A stretch of 50,267 bases of DNA from an uncultured Phocaeicola sp. GTDB taxonomy: Bacteria; Bacteroidota; Bacteroidia; Bacteroidales; Bacteroidaceae. This document shows, piece after piece, positions 32,627-40,978 of the stretch. The notes under the pieces are model-generated. The model did no database searches, was not told the origin of the DNA, and worked only from the letters and a program-made list of their open reading frames with translations. Location of the stretch: contig CALUJF010000020.1 of the NCBI GenBank assembly GCA_944320855.1, positions 1 through 50,267 of the forward strand. The letters run 5' to 3'. Position 1 is the first letter of the stretch, and every line of letters begins with the position of its first letter. The position numbers and the translations under genes are program-made.

Positions 32627-35251
32627 TCAGAATTTAAAGCTCAGACTTCCATAGGGCAGGCAATTCTTTGACAGATGGACCGAATAGAAATCCACGATAT
32701 CTTCTTCCGGCGGATTTCCAAGCAAGTTGTACAGGCCGCATCTGAAAAGCAACAGCTTATCTCCAAAATCTTTCCTGAATGTATATCCCACATCTATTCT
32801 GTAGTTGAATTCTCCGCGTGTTTTTCTGAAACCTAAATCCTTGTCGCTCTCGAACCAATGGTCGGAAACCTTTATTCTTCCGGACTTTGCTACACATCCC
32901 AATGACAGGCTTGACGATTTGCTTATCTTGTATGATAATGCTCCGGCAGCGTAGTGAGGCATGTCGTATAACGAAGGCAGTTTGCCGAGGTCTTTATATT
33001 CATCAAACCATTCACGGCTTCTTGCGTAGGTGTACGACAGTTGCATGGTCCATCTTCTGTACATATAATAGAGGAACATCTTTATACCGTAGCTGTCACC
33101 TTTGCCGGCCATTATATAATTGTTCCAGTTGTCGTTTTCTACTATGACATCCGGTTTCAATGCCACTACGTTCCGTCTTGTCTTATAATATGCTGACGTT
33201 TCCAATTTCCCTCGGTCACTGTCGAAATTTCTTTTCCAACCTATTTCATAATGTTCTGAAGAGCGTGGCTTGAATCCTTCTATGCTCGGCATCCTGAAGT
33301 CGGTAGGAAGTGCAAACCCGTTGAAGCTGATATAATGGTAGAATTGTTCCATTTTGGAGAAGTTCAGATATATCATATTGTTCTTTCCAGGGGTGAAATT
33401 CAATGCGAAACGTGGCTGAATACTGTAGTAATTACGGAAATTCACTGGGTCGTAGGCCACGAAGTGCACTCCTACACGGGTAGAAACCTTGTCCGTTATG
33501 CGTATATAGTTGTCGTAATAGAGAGAATATTGGTTTATTGCTTCATTCTGTTTCTTCATATTATCTCCAAAGGCAGTCATCTCGTACAATTCATGCGAGT
33601 ATTTGAATCCCCAGCGAGTGGAATATATATTCTCCGGACTATAAGTAAACTCAGTATTGAAATTGAAAGTCTTTATCCCGCTGCTTATCTCGTTATTATA
33701 GGAAATCTGTTCGTCATTTTTATACATTTCGTTTTGGAAATTCTCATCATTCCAATTATCGTCCCAATTATTGTCCCGGCCATCTTCCCAACCGCTGTCC
33801 TGGTCGGTATCATCTCCAAATCCGCTGTCTGTATCGGAACTGAAACCAAGTGCATCTGCATTCGCACGGCTCATGTGTGACGAATAATATGCAGATGTGG
33901 TATTACCTAATTTCCCCCACATCCCACTATATGTGGCCTTGTAAATCTGGTTGTTCCATCTCACTATGGGGATAGCTTCCTCTGTATAGAGAGGCAGTTT
34001 GTATTCATCTATCGTGTTGTATGCCAACAGTTTCACAGAACTTGTTTCCGACAGAAAGTATGACAGCTTTGCCGTATAGTCGAACGAATAATGGTTCAGC
34101 CTGTTTTCAGCCGAGAGAAGTTCGTCGAAGAAATCCATCCAGCTTCTTCTGACACTTACCAGATACGACAGCTTGTTTTTTATGATAGGTCCTTCGAGGG
34201 TAAGCGATGCGGCAGGCATGTCGATGGAGAAAGTGCGTGTATGTTTGTTCTTGTTTCCATCCTTAAGATTGAATTCCGTTACAGACGAGAGTCCGCCTTC
34301 CAGACGGGTAGGGAAGAAGCCCTTGTGGAAGACAATGTTCTTTATCACGTCGCCATTAAACTGTGGCAGCAGCGCATTTACATGTCCCGGATGAAAGACA
34401 GGCACACCGTCCAGCAGAATTATGTTTTCGTCATAACTTCCGCCGTCCACCATAAAGTTGTTGCCCGTAGGAGTGCCGGTCACTCCGGGCAGAATCCATA
34501 TTTGCGAAAACAGGTCGTTGCCGCTGAAAGACAGCATCCCCGATGGAGTAATCTCAGCCAGTTCAGCATCGTTTCTGATGGACCTGACTGTAACCTCGTC
34601 TACCTCGAACAGGGCAGGTTTGAGATTCATGTCAAGTCTTTTCCTGCTATATAGATGCAGCGGTGTCGAGAATTTCTCATATCCCATGTAGGTTATCTCG
34701 ATGGTGTAGTCGCCTTCCGTGAGGTTCAGGCGGTAGTTGCCGTTCTCGTCGCTGGTGGAGTAGAGCCTCTTGCCGTCCGGACCGGATGCCATTATTATTG
34801 CCCCGTAAAGCTTCTCGGATGTCGATTCGTCTGCTATCGTTCCGCTTACGGAGAATTCCCTTTTTGCATCTATGCGTATGGCAATCTTCCTGCCGGGCAT
34901 TTCAGTGATGCTGTATCTGTAGTCTTTGAGAATGATATCCAACAGTTGTGCGATTGACATCGTGGCCGACTGCTTTACGGTGCAGTTCCTTTCCATATCG
35001 AAAGACTGATTGAAAGAAATAGAAATCCCCTTTTGCTTCTCTATATAGCTGAACCACTGAAGCACAGAAGCCGATGAGGCTCTAACGAAGAGAACCTCAT
35101 CGGTCAGTTTATTTCGGTCTGATGGAATACTGATTTCCCTGGTACTTCCTGCCGTTATGTCAGTAGGGGATGTTTCCGAATTTGGGAAACTCTCTCCGGC
35201 ATGAGCCATTGCTGACAATAGCAGCAGGACTTTCATTGATTGATGTATCAT
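32627..35251 (-). CDS. TonB-dependent receptor with STN domain
   Basis: Outer-membrane importer of 874 residues driven by TonB. Order: signal peptide (about 1-19), STN domain (about 50-130) that in such systems signals to a FecR anti-sigma, a carboxypeptidase-regulatory-like beta-sandwich (about 133-212, VSGTIADESTSEKLYGAIIM), plug (about 215-340, MVDGGSYDENIILLDGVPVF) and a 22-strand-type barrel ending in SLSFKF. An extracellular loop at 473-503 is very rich in Asp, Asn, Gly and Trp. No SusD partner is encoded, so the substrate may be a metal chelate or small ligand, not a glycan. It is the third gene of the sigma-FecR-receptor operon, 18 bp after fecR. Confidence 0.93.
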   Translation of the reverse strand: MIHQSMKVLLLLSAMAHAGESFPNSETSPTDITAGSTREISIPSDRNKLTDEVLFVRASSASVLQWFSYIEKQKGISISFNQSFDMERNCTVKQSATMSIAQLLDIILKDYRYSITEMPGRKIAIRIDAKREFSVSGTIADESTSEKLYGAIIMASGPDGKRLYSTSDENGNYRLNLTEGDYTIEITYMGYEKFSTPLHLYSRKRLDMNLKPALFEVDEVTVRSIRNDAELAEITPSGMLSFSGNDLFSQIWILPGVTGTPTGNNFMVDGGSYDENIILLDGVPVFHPGHVNALLPQFNGDVIKNIVFHKGFFPTRLEGGLSSVTEFNLKDGNKNKHTRTFSIDMPAASLTLEGPIIKNKLSYLVSVRRSWMDFFDELLSAENRLNHYSFDYTAKLSYFLSETSSVKLLAYNTIDEYKLPLYTEEAIPIVRWNNQIYKATYSGMWGKLGNTTSAYYSSHMSRANADALGFSSDTDSGFGDDTDQDSGWEDGRDNNWDDNWNDENFQNEMYKNDEQISYNNEISSGIKTFNFNTEFTYSPENIYSTRWGFKYSHELYEMTAFGDNMKKQNEAINQYSLYYDNYIRITDKVSTRVGVHFVAYDPVNFRNYYSIQPRFALNFTPGKNNMIYLNFSKMEQFYHYISFNGFALPTDFRMPSIEGFKPRSSEHYEIGWKRNFDSDRGKLETSAYYKTRRNVVALKPDVIVENDNWNNYIMAGKGDSYGIKMFLYYMYRRWTMQLSYTYARSREWFDEYKDLGKLPSLYDMPHYAAGALSYKISKSSSLSLGCVAKSGRIKVSDHWFESDKDLGFRKTRGEFNYRIDVGYTFRKDFGDKLLLFRCGLYNLLGNPPEEDIVDFYSVHLSKNCLPYGSLSFKF

Positions 35252-35269
35252 CCGGCTGTAAATGTTTGC

Positions 35270-36256
35270 TTAGTATAATCGGTAATGCTTTCCGGCTTCT
35301 ATTGTTTCATATTTGCAGTTGCACAGGAAAGCCAGTTCCACTATGATTGCTTCCGTATCAGCAGTTTCAATCCTGCTTGTTATCTTGTTCTTCCTGAGTT
35401 CCTTGCTCACCTCAATTTTAACTCCCGTGGCCTGTTCTATCTTTTCCACCACTTCCATGATTTCCGCATTCGCGAACGACAGGACTTTCGGCTTTTCTTC
35501 AAACACTTCGTAAGGGTTTTCTATTTTTCCGGTCTTGAGAGTATTGTTGTCAAGTTCCGCCTTCTGGTTAGCCTTTATTATAACCTTGCTGTTTTCCGAT
35601 TCCACGCTTACTATACCGGTCTTGACATATACACTCGAACTTTCGGCTTTGGTCGCATCAATTAGGAATGATGTTCCCAGCACTTCCACCATCAGATTGT
35701 CGGACTCTACCTTGAAAGCCCTTCCGTGCATCTTCCTCACGCTGAAGAAAGCTTTTCCGCTGAGGGTAACTTCTCTGGCCGAGTTCATACCTCCCGTTCT
35801 GTAGCTCACGTTTGCGTCAGGATATAGAATCACCGACGAGCTGTCCGGCAGATAAATCATCATCTTTTCGGCAGTGTTGTTGGCGAACAGCTGCTCCTTG
35901 TTGTTCTCCCTGTTGCTCATAAAGAACGAGATTGATATCACCAGTATCACAAGAACCGAAGCGGCCGCATAGAAGACTGACATGCCCACTGACCTTTTCA
36001 TGTTCTTGTTCTTAGAGATACTCATAGTCGGTTTCTTTGTTACCGACCTGTCGATATGTTCTTCTATTTTAGCCCATGCCTTTGCTGTCCCGAATTCGGG
36101 AGCCTTCTTGGGTGATATCAGTTTTACCAGTCTGTTGTATTCGTCGGCATGCGTAGCTATCCATTCCTGGATGTCTTTCTTTTCTGATTCAGACATCACT
36201 TCGCCTGTAATATATTTGGCTAATAGTTCGTTGATATATTCTTCTGTATGTTTCAT
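35270..36256 (-). CDS. FecR family anti-sigma factor
   Basis: Inner-membrane anti-sigma of 328 residues from the ATG at 36256 (MKHTEEYINELLAKYITGE); a frame extending to 36322 overlaps the sigma gene and begins with a His-rich stretch unlike the family. A cytoplasmic N-terminal part binds the sigma factor, one transmembrane helix (about 90-112, VFYAAASVLVILVISISFF) spans the membrane, the FecR beta domain (about 130-225, GKAFFSV, FKVESDNLMVEVLGTSF) is periplasmic and a DUF4974 domain (about 255-328) contacts the receptor's STN domain. It starts 2 bp after the sigma frame ends. Confidence 0.92.
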   Translation of the reverse strand: MKHTEEYINELLAKYITGEVMSESEKKDIQEWIATHADEYNRLVKLISPKKAPEFGTAKAWAKIEEHIDRSVTKKPTMSISKNKNMKRSVGMSVFYAAASVLVILVISISFFMSNRENNKEQLFANNTAEKMMIYLPDSSSVILYPDANVSYRTGGMNSAREVTLSGKAFFSVRKMHGRAFKVESDNLMVEVLGTSFLIDATKAESSSVYVKTGIVSVESENSKVIIKANQKAELDNNTLKTGKIENPYEVFEEKPKVLSFANAEIMEVVEKIEQATGVKIEVSKELRKNKITSRIETADTEAIIVELAFLCNCKYETIEAGKHYRLY

Positions 36257-36258
36257 CT

Positions 36259-36826
36259 CTATAAATTGTTTGAAATGATTGATATGATTAATGTGATAAT
36301 AACCGCGATGGTGAACGAACATGTGGCTGCAAACTCCTTCAGGAGTTTGATGGCTTTACCCATCTGATTCTCCACAGTCTTTTCCGATAACGAGAGCTGT
36401 TCCGCTATTTCCCTGTACTTCATACCTTTAAGTTTTGACAATAGGAAAATTTCCTTACATTTAGGCGGAAGTACGGCTAAAGCCTCCGACAACAGTTCTT
36501 CGGGCGATTTCCTGTCTGTGTCAAGAGTATCCTCGTCCGGCAGGTGCGCTCCGGCCGATGGGGCATCTTCTATAGATACCGTGTAAGAGCATTTTTTTTC
36601 TGAGAAACGAGATGCATGCATTCTTTACAGCTGTAGTGATATAGGCTGCAAATTCCTTGTCCGGGAGGGCATCCTTGCCCTTATCCCATATGTTTATGAA
36701 CAGTTCCTGAACTATGTCTTCCGAATCGTCAGCGTCGGAAACATACTCGTATGCGATGCTGCATAGCCTTGGATAGTGTTCATTAAATCTGGACTTGAAG
36801 ATTTCTTTTCTGTCGGTTTTCATCAC
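36259..36826 (-). pseudogene. ECF sigma-70 factor, reading frame split at an A8 tract
   Basis: Two overlapping frames encode one sigma factor. The first (36826 to 36521) has region 2: FNEHYPRLCSIAYEYVSDADDSEDIVQELFINIWDK in two pieces, then AAYITTAVKNACISFLRKK. The second (to 36259) begins in the same A8 run (minus strand, 36599-36592) and has region 4: LPPKCKEIFLLSKLKG and YREIAEQLSLSEKTVENQM, with a hydrophobic C-terminus usual for Bacteroidales ECF factors. Dropping one A joins them as FLRKKCSYTVSIEDAP, a normal ECF spacing. Whether this is a dead gene, a phase-variable tract, slippage or a sequence error cannot be decided here. It would control the FecR and TonB-receptor genes downstream. 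Confidence 0.85.
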
Positions 36827-36880
36827 TGTTGTATTTAGTTTTTGTGGTTATTAAGGCATGTATATCTGATGGCATTTTTA

Positions 36881-36911
36881 CAAATATACTCTTTCCGTGC
36901 CTAAATAACAA
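36881..36911 (-). promoter_or_regulatory. Promoter of the ECF sigma operon
   Basis: On the minus strand TTG (36911-36909), 20 bp, TATATTTG (36888-36881): full consensus of the housekeeping type, with a leader of about 50 nt. Confidence 0.7.
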
Positions 36912-36973
36912 TTATTGGTATAAGTTTTATGTAACATTCCCTGTTTTTAATATATAAAAGACGGTTCTGACTT

Positions 36974-37063
36974 ACCGTTACACGTACGTGTTACGCGCGT
37001 GACACGAACGTGTTCCGCCCGTTACACGTAGGTGTTCCACGCGTTACACGAACGTGTTCCGCT
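36974..37063. repeat. Four-unit array with 22-bp period (copy B)
   Basis: Cores start at 36980 (ACACGTACGTGT), 37002 (ACACGAACGTGT), 37024 (ACACGTAGGTGT) and 37046 (ACACGAACGTGT), exactly 22 bp apart, in the same orientation and with the same kind of linkers as the array at 10961. It lies about 65 bp upstream of the ECF sigma promoter. The rest of the gap (37064-37300) is AT-rich, with TACCTTTA at 37252-37259 as a possible -7 box for the plus-strand genes. Confidence 0.85.
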
Positions 37064-37300
37064 AAGTATGAACGGTCATTTCCCGAAATTTGTTTCATAA
37101 TCCTATAAATCTTTTAAGTTATTTATCCGTTTTCTTTTTCTTTTGCTTTCACTCTTTTAACGCATGGTTATGTAAAAACCCCTATGCCTTTCAGAAAAAA
37201 TAATGATTTAAATTATTAAATGAAAAGTGTGATGTTTCAATTTTTAATTTGTACCTTTACAAAAAATTAAATTTCAAAATTTAGGTTTATAATAATTGTT

Positions 37301-37498
37301 ATGTTATTAAAATTTTCTATTTTGGGTCTGTTTGTTAAAAGCCTGAGTATGCAGAGTTTATTTCTCGTTATAATGGGCTTTTATCTCTATTGGTGGAGGG
37401 ATTTATTTTTTCTATTTCTTCCCATGTTTGCAATCTCGTGTATAAGTTTTATTAAAAAGTTTACCAAAGGGTTAAATAATATTAATCGGGGGGGGTGA
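37301..37498 (+). CDS. Small membrane protein ending at a G8 tract
   Basis: Frame of 65 residues with two hydrophobic helices (about 2-30 and 33-50) and a basic end (FIKKFTKGLNNINRGG). Its stop follows directly after a run of eight G (37488-37495). With one G fewer the frame would run on for 18 codons (starting GENIVYDAVSLKEERSG) and stop at TGA 37551-37553, overlapping the glycosyltransferase start as ATGA. This suggests that the true product is about 84 residues and that the tract switches it. No family is recognised; it could belong to surface polysaccharide assembly by position. Confidence 0.4.
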   Translation: MLLKFSILGLFVKSLSMQSLFLVIMGFYLYWWRDLFFLFLPMFAISCISFIKKFTKGLNNINRGG

Positions 37499-37549
37499 AA
37501 ATATAGTTTATGATGCCGTTTCCTTAAAAGAAGAAAGGAGCGGCATAAT

Positions 37550-38707
37550 ATGAATATTTTATTCTTGATGGGGACATATCCGAGTTATGGAGGTGTAGAA
37601 AAGGTTTCTACAGTATTGGCAAATGAGTTTGTTAAACGGGGTTATGGAGTCTCAATCATTTCGTTTGAACAACCTGTTCCTGAGTTAGCTTCTGAAGAAT
37701 TATATTCAAGCATAAAGTTGTTTAAATTGGAAAAGCCAGTATATACTAAAAATAACATTAAAAGGTTATCGGCAATAATACAAGATAATAGAATAGATAT
37801 TCTGATTAATCAGTGGGCTGTTCCATTTTATGTGTCAAGGCTTTGTTATAAAGCAATCAAAGGTACAAGTTGTAAGTTAATTTCAGTTCATCATAATACG
37901 CCAGACACTAATGCACGTATTAAAGATATTGAAATAAAAATAGAGAAGCATATAGGTAATTCATTGGTGAATAGAATTAAACTTTATTGCGTGAAATTAG
38001 TGTCAAGATGTAGCTTGAGATATACTTATAACCGTAGTGAGCGTTTTGTAGTATTATCACAAAGTTTTGTTAATATAACCCGTGACTTTTTATTTCATCC
38101 CTCAAAACAGAAAATTGCGGTAATTCCTAATCCATTAACAATACCTTATCCTGAAAATAAAGATTTTAACAAAAAGAAACAGGTTATTTATGTAGGGAGA
38201 ATAGAGTATAACCAGAAACGAACATTCAGGGTATTGGAAATCTGGAAAGAGATAGAATCGCTTTTTGATGATTGGTCACTAAAGATTGTGGGGGATGGCC
38301 CTGATAAAGATAATTTGTCAGAACTGATACGGAAATATAAATTAAAACATGTGGAAATAACAGGTTTTGTTAATCCTGTAGAATATTATCGCAATTCTTC
38401 TATTTTACTCCTTACATCAGAGTATGAAGGATTTGGTCTTGTTATTGTAGAAGGTATGGCATACCAGGTAGTTCCTTTAATTTACGGAAGTTACAGTTCC
38501 GTTTATGATATAATAGATTCTGGAGAAAACGGATTTATATCTCCTCCTCCTTTTTCATCTTCTTTGATGGCGGATAAATTGAAGGAACTAATTATCAATG
38601 AAAACAAGAGAAATGAGATGGCTATACAAGCTCAGCATAAAGCACAGAAATTTACTTTAACTGCTATAGTTGATCAATGGGAAAATTTATTTAAAGAATT
38701 ATCATAA
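37550..38707 (+). CDS. Glycosyltransferase family 4 (GT-B) protein
   Basis: Retaining glycosyltransferase of 385 residues for surface polysaccharide or glycan synthesis. The N-terminal Rossmann domain opens MNILFLMGTYPSYGGVEKV, the acceptor-binding GGVE loop of the family. The C-terminal GT1 domain has VIYVGRIEYNQKR, VGDGPDKDNL and the EX7E-type donor site SEYEGFGLVIVEGM. Donor and acceptor cannot be called. It is AT-rich compared with neighbours. A strong AAAGGAG ribosome site (37534-37540) precedes it, unusual for this phylum. The acyltransferase gene starts 1 bp after its stop. Confidence 0.93.
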   Translation: MNILFLMGTYPSYGGVEKVSTVLANEFVKRGYGVSIISFEQPVPELASEELYSSIKLFKLEKPVYTKNNIKRLSAIIQDNRIDILINQWAVPFYVSRLCYKAIKGTSCKLISVHHNTPDTNARIKDIEIKIEKHIGNSLVNRIKLYCVKLVSRCSLRYTYNRSERFVVLSQSFVNITRDFLFHPSKQKIAVIPNPLTIPYPENKDFNKKKQVIYVGRIEYNQKRTFRVLEIWKEIESLFDDWSLKIVGDGPDKDNLSELIRKYKLKHVEITGFVNPVEYYRNSSILLLTSEYEGFGLVIVEGMAYQVVPLIYGSYSSVYDIIDSGENGFISPPPFSSSLMADKLKELIINENKRNEMAIQAQHKAQKFTLTAIVDQWENLFKELS

Positions 38708-38708
38708 G

Positions 38709-39263
38709 ATGGATTTATCAGAATATAAAGAGGAGAAACCTCATTTTGTAAAAAGAATAATATGGACTTTTATTAATGCCACATTATTCCGATGCATACC
38801 AGGAAGTCAACTTAGGATTCTCAGAAATCTTATACTTAGGGCTTTCGGCGCAAAAATACCATTAGGTTCATTGGTGTATTCGTCTTGTAAAATCTGGGGA
38901 CCATGGAATCTGGAAATAGGAAAGTCGAGTTGCATAGGTCCAAATACGGAAATATATAATCGCGCTTTAGTAAAGCTTGGAGATAATGTGGTAATATCTC
39001 AAGGCTCATATATATGTACAGCTTCACATGATATTATGGATGAAAATCATTCCGTTATATTGAAACCTGTTTACATAGAAAATAGAGCATGGGTGGCTGC
39101 GCAGGCATATGTTGCCCCGGGCGTACACATAGGTGAAGGTGCAGTAATAGGGGCAAGGGCTGCTGTATTTAAAGATGTGGAATCATGGACTGTTGTTGGT
39201 GGCAATCCTGCTAAGTTTCTAAAGCAGAGGATATTAAAGGAAACTAATAAGAAACGTATGTAA
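38709..39263 (+). CDS. Left-handed beta-helix acyltransferase (WcaF/LacA-like)
   Basis: Hexapeptide-repeat O-acetyltransferase of 184 residues. The ATG at 38709 (MDLSEYKEEKPHF) is preferred over a longer frame that overlaps the glycosyltransferase. An N-terminal helical segment (RIIWTFINATLFRCIPGSQL) is followed by hexapeptide turns (LEIGKSSCIGPNTEIYN, VKLGDNVVISQGSYIC) with the catalytic His in TASHDI, and the ending VVGGNPAKFLKQR typical of WcaF-type sugar acetyltransferases. It likely acetylates a sugar placed by the preceding glycosyltransferase. The two-gene unit ends in a terminator. Confidence 0.92.
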   Translation: MDLSEYKEEKPHFVKRIIWTFINATLFRCIPGSQLRILRNLILRAFGAKIPLGSLVYSSCKIWGPWNLEIGKSSCIGPNTEIYNRALVKLGDNVVISQGSYICTASHDIMDENHSVILKPVYIENRAWVAAQAYVAPGVHIGEGAVIGARAAVFKDVESWTVVGGNPAKFLKQRILKETNKKRM

Positions 39264-39271
39264 AAAAGTAT

Positions 39272-39303
39272 AGGGTAGTCTTGGTGATTCAAAGCTACCC
39301 TTT
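39272..39303 (+). terminator. Terminator after the acyltransferase
   Basis: AGGGTAG (39272-39278) pairs with CTACCCT (39295-39301), followed by TT; moderate strength. Confidence 0.55.
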
Positions 39304-39332
39304 AATATAAAAGTGAATAATTATATATATTG

Positions 39333-40898
39333 CTAATTTACTGCCCAGTCGCTAATCGTGCCGGTTTCAGAAGAGAATGATGCTCCAATCTTATAAACCT
39401 TGCGGTTATCGGCTGCATATTCACGCGCATATCCTTTTTCCTCTATTTGCAGGAGTGCTTCTTCTGCCGTACCGTCAAGTTTGAACTCAAAGATATATAC
39501 ATAGTCCGATGTTTCCACTATGCAGTCCACACGTCCCTGGCTCTGAACCTTCTCGGCATAGACGGTATAAACACTTACCAGACGCATAATGAGATAGAAG
39601 GTATATTGGAAATATCGTTCTCGCTCCACTTCGTTTTCCTTGCGGCGCATTGTGTAAGGGATGCCGGACAGGAAAGAAGTGAACAGCTCGCGTACCAGCT
39701 CCACCTCTCCTTTGCGCAGTGCTATAACAAGGCTTCTTATCCAACTGCCTGTTTCTTCTGATGGTTGCAGATATGACGAAGCTACCATTGTAAGGAATCC
39801 GCCCTTTACCTCATTGTTCGGGAAATCAAGAAGGAATGTATTGAAATCTCTGTCGTATGCCTTTATTGTAAGATATCCGCTTTGATATATCATTGGCAAT
39901 GGACGTTCTACGTCTGCCTTGTAGTCAATAAATTCTGCTGGAGTGTAATACTTTCCCGTAAATTCGTTCATCCTCTCATGTGAATGGTTGAGCAGACGAA
40001 TCAGATATGTGGGAGTTCCTGTGCTGAACCAGTAATCGTCAATACTCATTTTATCGAGAGCATTCAACAGGCTGAAAGGATTATATATATCGGTCATACG
40101 TTTGCTGAAATGGTAACCATCATACTGTCTCTTAAGCAGTTTATACATCTCCTCAGGTGTACACTGATACTCAACGGCCATTTGCGATACAGGTTCAGTA
40201 AAATATTTTTCAATTTCCTCCTGAGTTATACCGCACAGAGCCTCATAACGGACATCCATACTTATATCTTTAGGCTGGTTGAATCCGCTGAACACACTTA
40301 CCTGCGAGAACTTGGTTACACCTGTCAGCAGTACGAACTGCAAATGCTTGTCCGCCCCTTTAAATACAGAATAAAAAGCTTTCAGAACATTGCGATGCCT
40401 ATCTTCCAGATTGGTATCCACATCCAGTACATCAAGAATAGGTTTGTCGTATTCATCTACAAGCACCACAGCACGGCGGCCTGTCTGAAGATGACCAGCT
40501 TCAAGAATCTTTATAAAGCGGTCGCCAAGGCCTAATTCATTTTCACGTACAGGCAAATTATACTTCTCTTCCCATTCCGCAAGATAAAAGTTAAGTTTCT
40601 TCTCCAATTCTCCGGAATTGGTAAAATTAGTCGCATTGAAATCCACATGGAAAACGGGATACTCGTTCCACTCTGTCTCCATCTTTTCTATGGCAAGACC
40701 ACGAAACAGCTCCTTACGTCCTGAATAATAGTTTTCCAGAGTAGAAACAAGAAGACTCTTTCCGAAACGTCGCGGACGGCTGAGAAAATAAATACTTCCA
40801 TTATGTGTAAGGTCATAAATAATATCAGTTTTATCAATATAAATATAACCTTCTTGAATAATACGTTCAAAACTCTGAATACCAATAGGAAATTTCAT
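39333..40898 (-). CDS. AAA-ATPase-like protein with PD-(D/E)XK nuclease domain
   Basis: Protein of 521 residues of a family very abundant in Bacteroidales. The N-terminal AAA-ATPase-like part (about 5-290) has the degenerate P-loop SRPRRFGKSLLVSTL (about 40-54) and Walker B VVLVDEYDKPI. The C-terminal PD-(D/E)XK domain (about 400-515) shows GRVDCIVETSDYVYIFEFKLDG, with the Asp and Glu-x-Lys expected for metal-dependent cleavage. The cellular role of the family is not established; a link to mobile DNA or defence has been suggested by distribution. It is a single gene convergent with the acyltransferase. Confidence 0.92.
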   Translation of the reverse strand: MKFPIGIQSFERIIQEGYIYIDKTDIIYDLTHNGSIYFLSRPRRFGKSLLVSTLENYYSGRKELFRGLAIEKMETEWNEYPVFHVDFNATNFTNSGELEKKLNFYLAEWEEKYNLPVRENELGLGDRFIKILEAGHLQTGRRAVVLVDEYDKPILDVLDVDTNLEDRHRNVLKAFYSVFKGADKHLQFVLLTGVTKFSQVSVFSGFNQPKDISMDVRYEALCGITQEEIEKYFTEPVSQMAVEYQCTPEEMYKLLKRQYDGYHFSKRMTDIYNPFSLLNALDKMSIDDYWFSTGTPTYLIRLLNHSHERMNEFTGKYYTPAEFIDYKADVERPLPMIYQSGYLTIKAYDRDFNTFLLDFPNNEVKGGFLTMVASSYLQPSEETGSWIRSLVIALRKGEVELVRELFTSFLSGIPYTMRRKENEVERERYFQYTFYLIMRLVSVYTVYAEKVQSQGRVDCIVETSDYVYIFEFKLDGTAEEALLQIEEKGYAREYAADNRKVYKIGASFSSETGTISDWAVN

Positions 40899-40923
40899 AT
40901 GCTGATTATTTTTGTTCTTTACG

Positions 40924-40931
40924 CAAATGTA
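40924..40931 (-). promoter_or_regulatory. Promoter -7 box for the AAA-ATPase-like gene
   Basis: TACATTTG on the minus strand matches TAnnTTTG and lies 25 bp before the ATG; no TTG at -33. Confidence 0.45.
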
Positions 40932-40978
40932 ACTAAAAAAACTGACTTTTGCATTTGATTAATACGATATTCCGGATT

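Noticed and set aside
39333-40898. Transposase or mobile-element protein
   Set aside because: The domains are AAA-ATPase-like plus PD-(D/E)XK, not a transposase; no terminal inverted repeats or target duplication was noticed around it.
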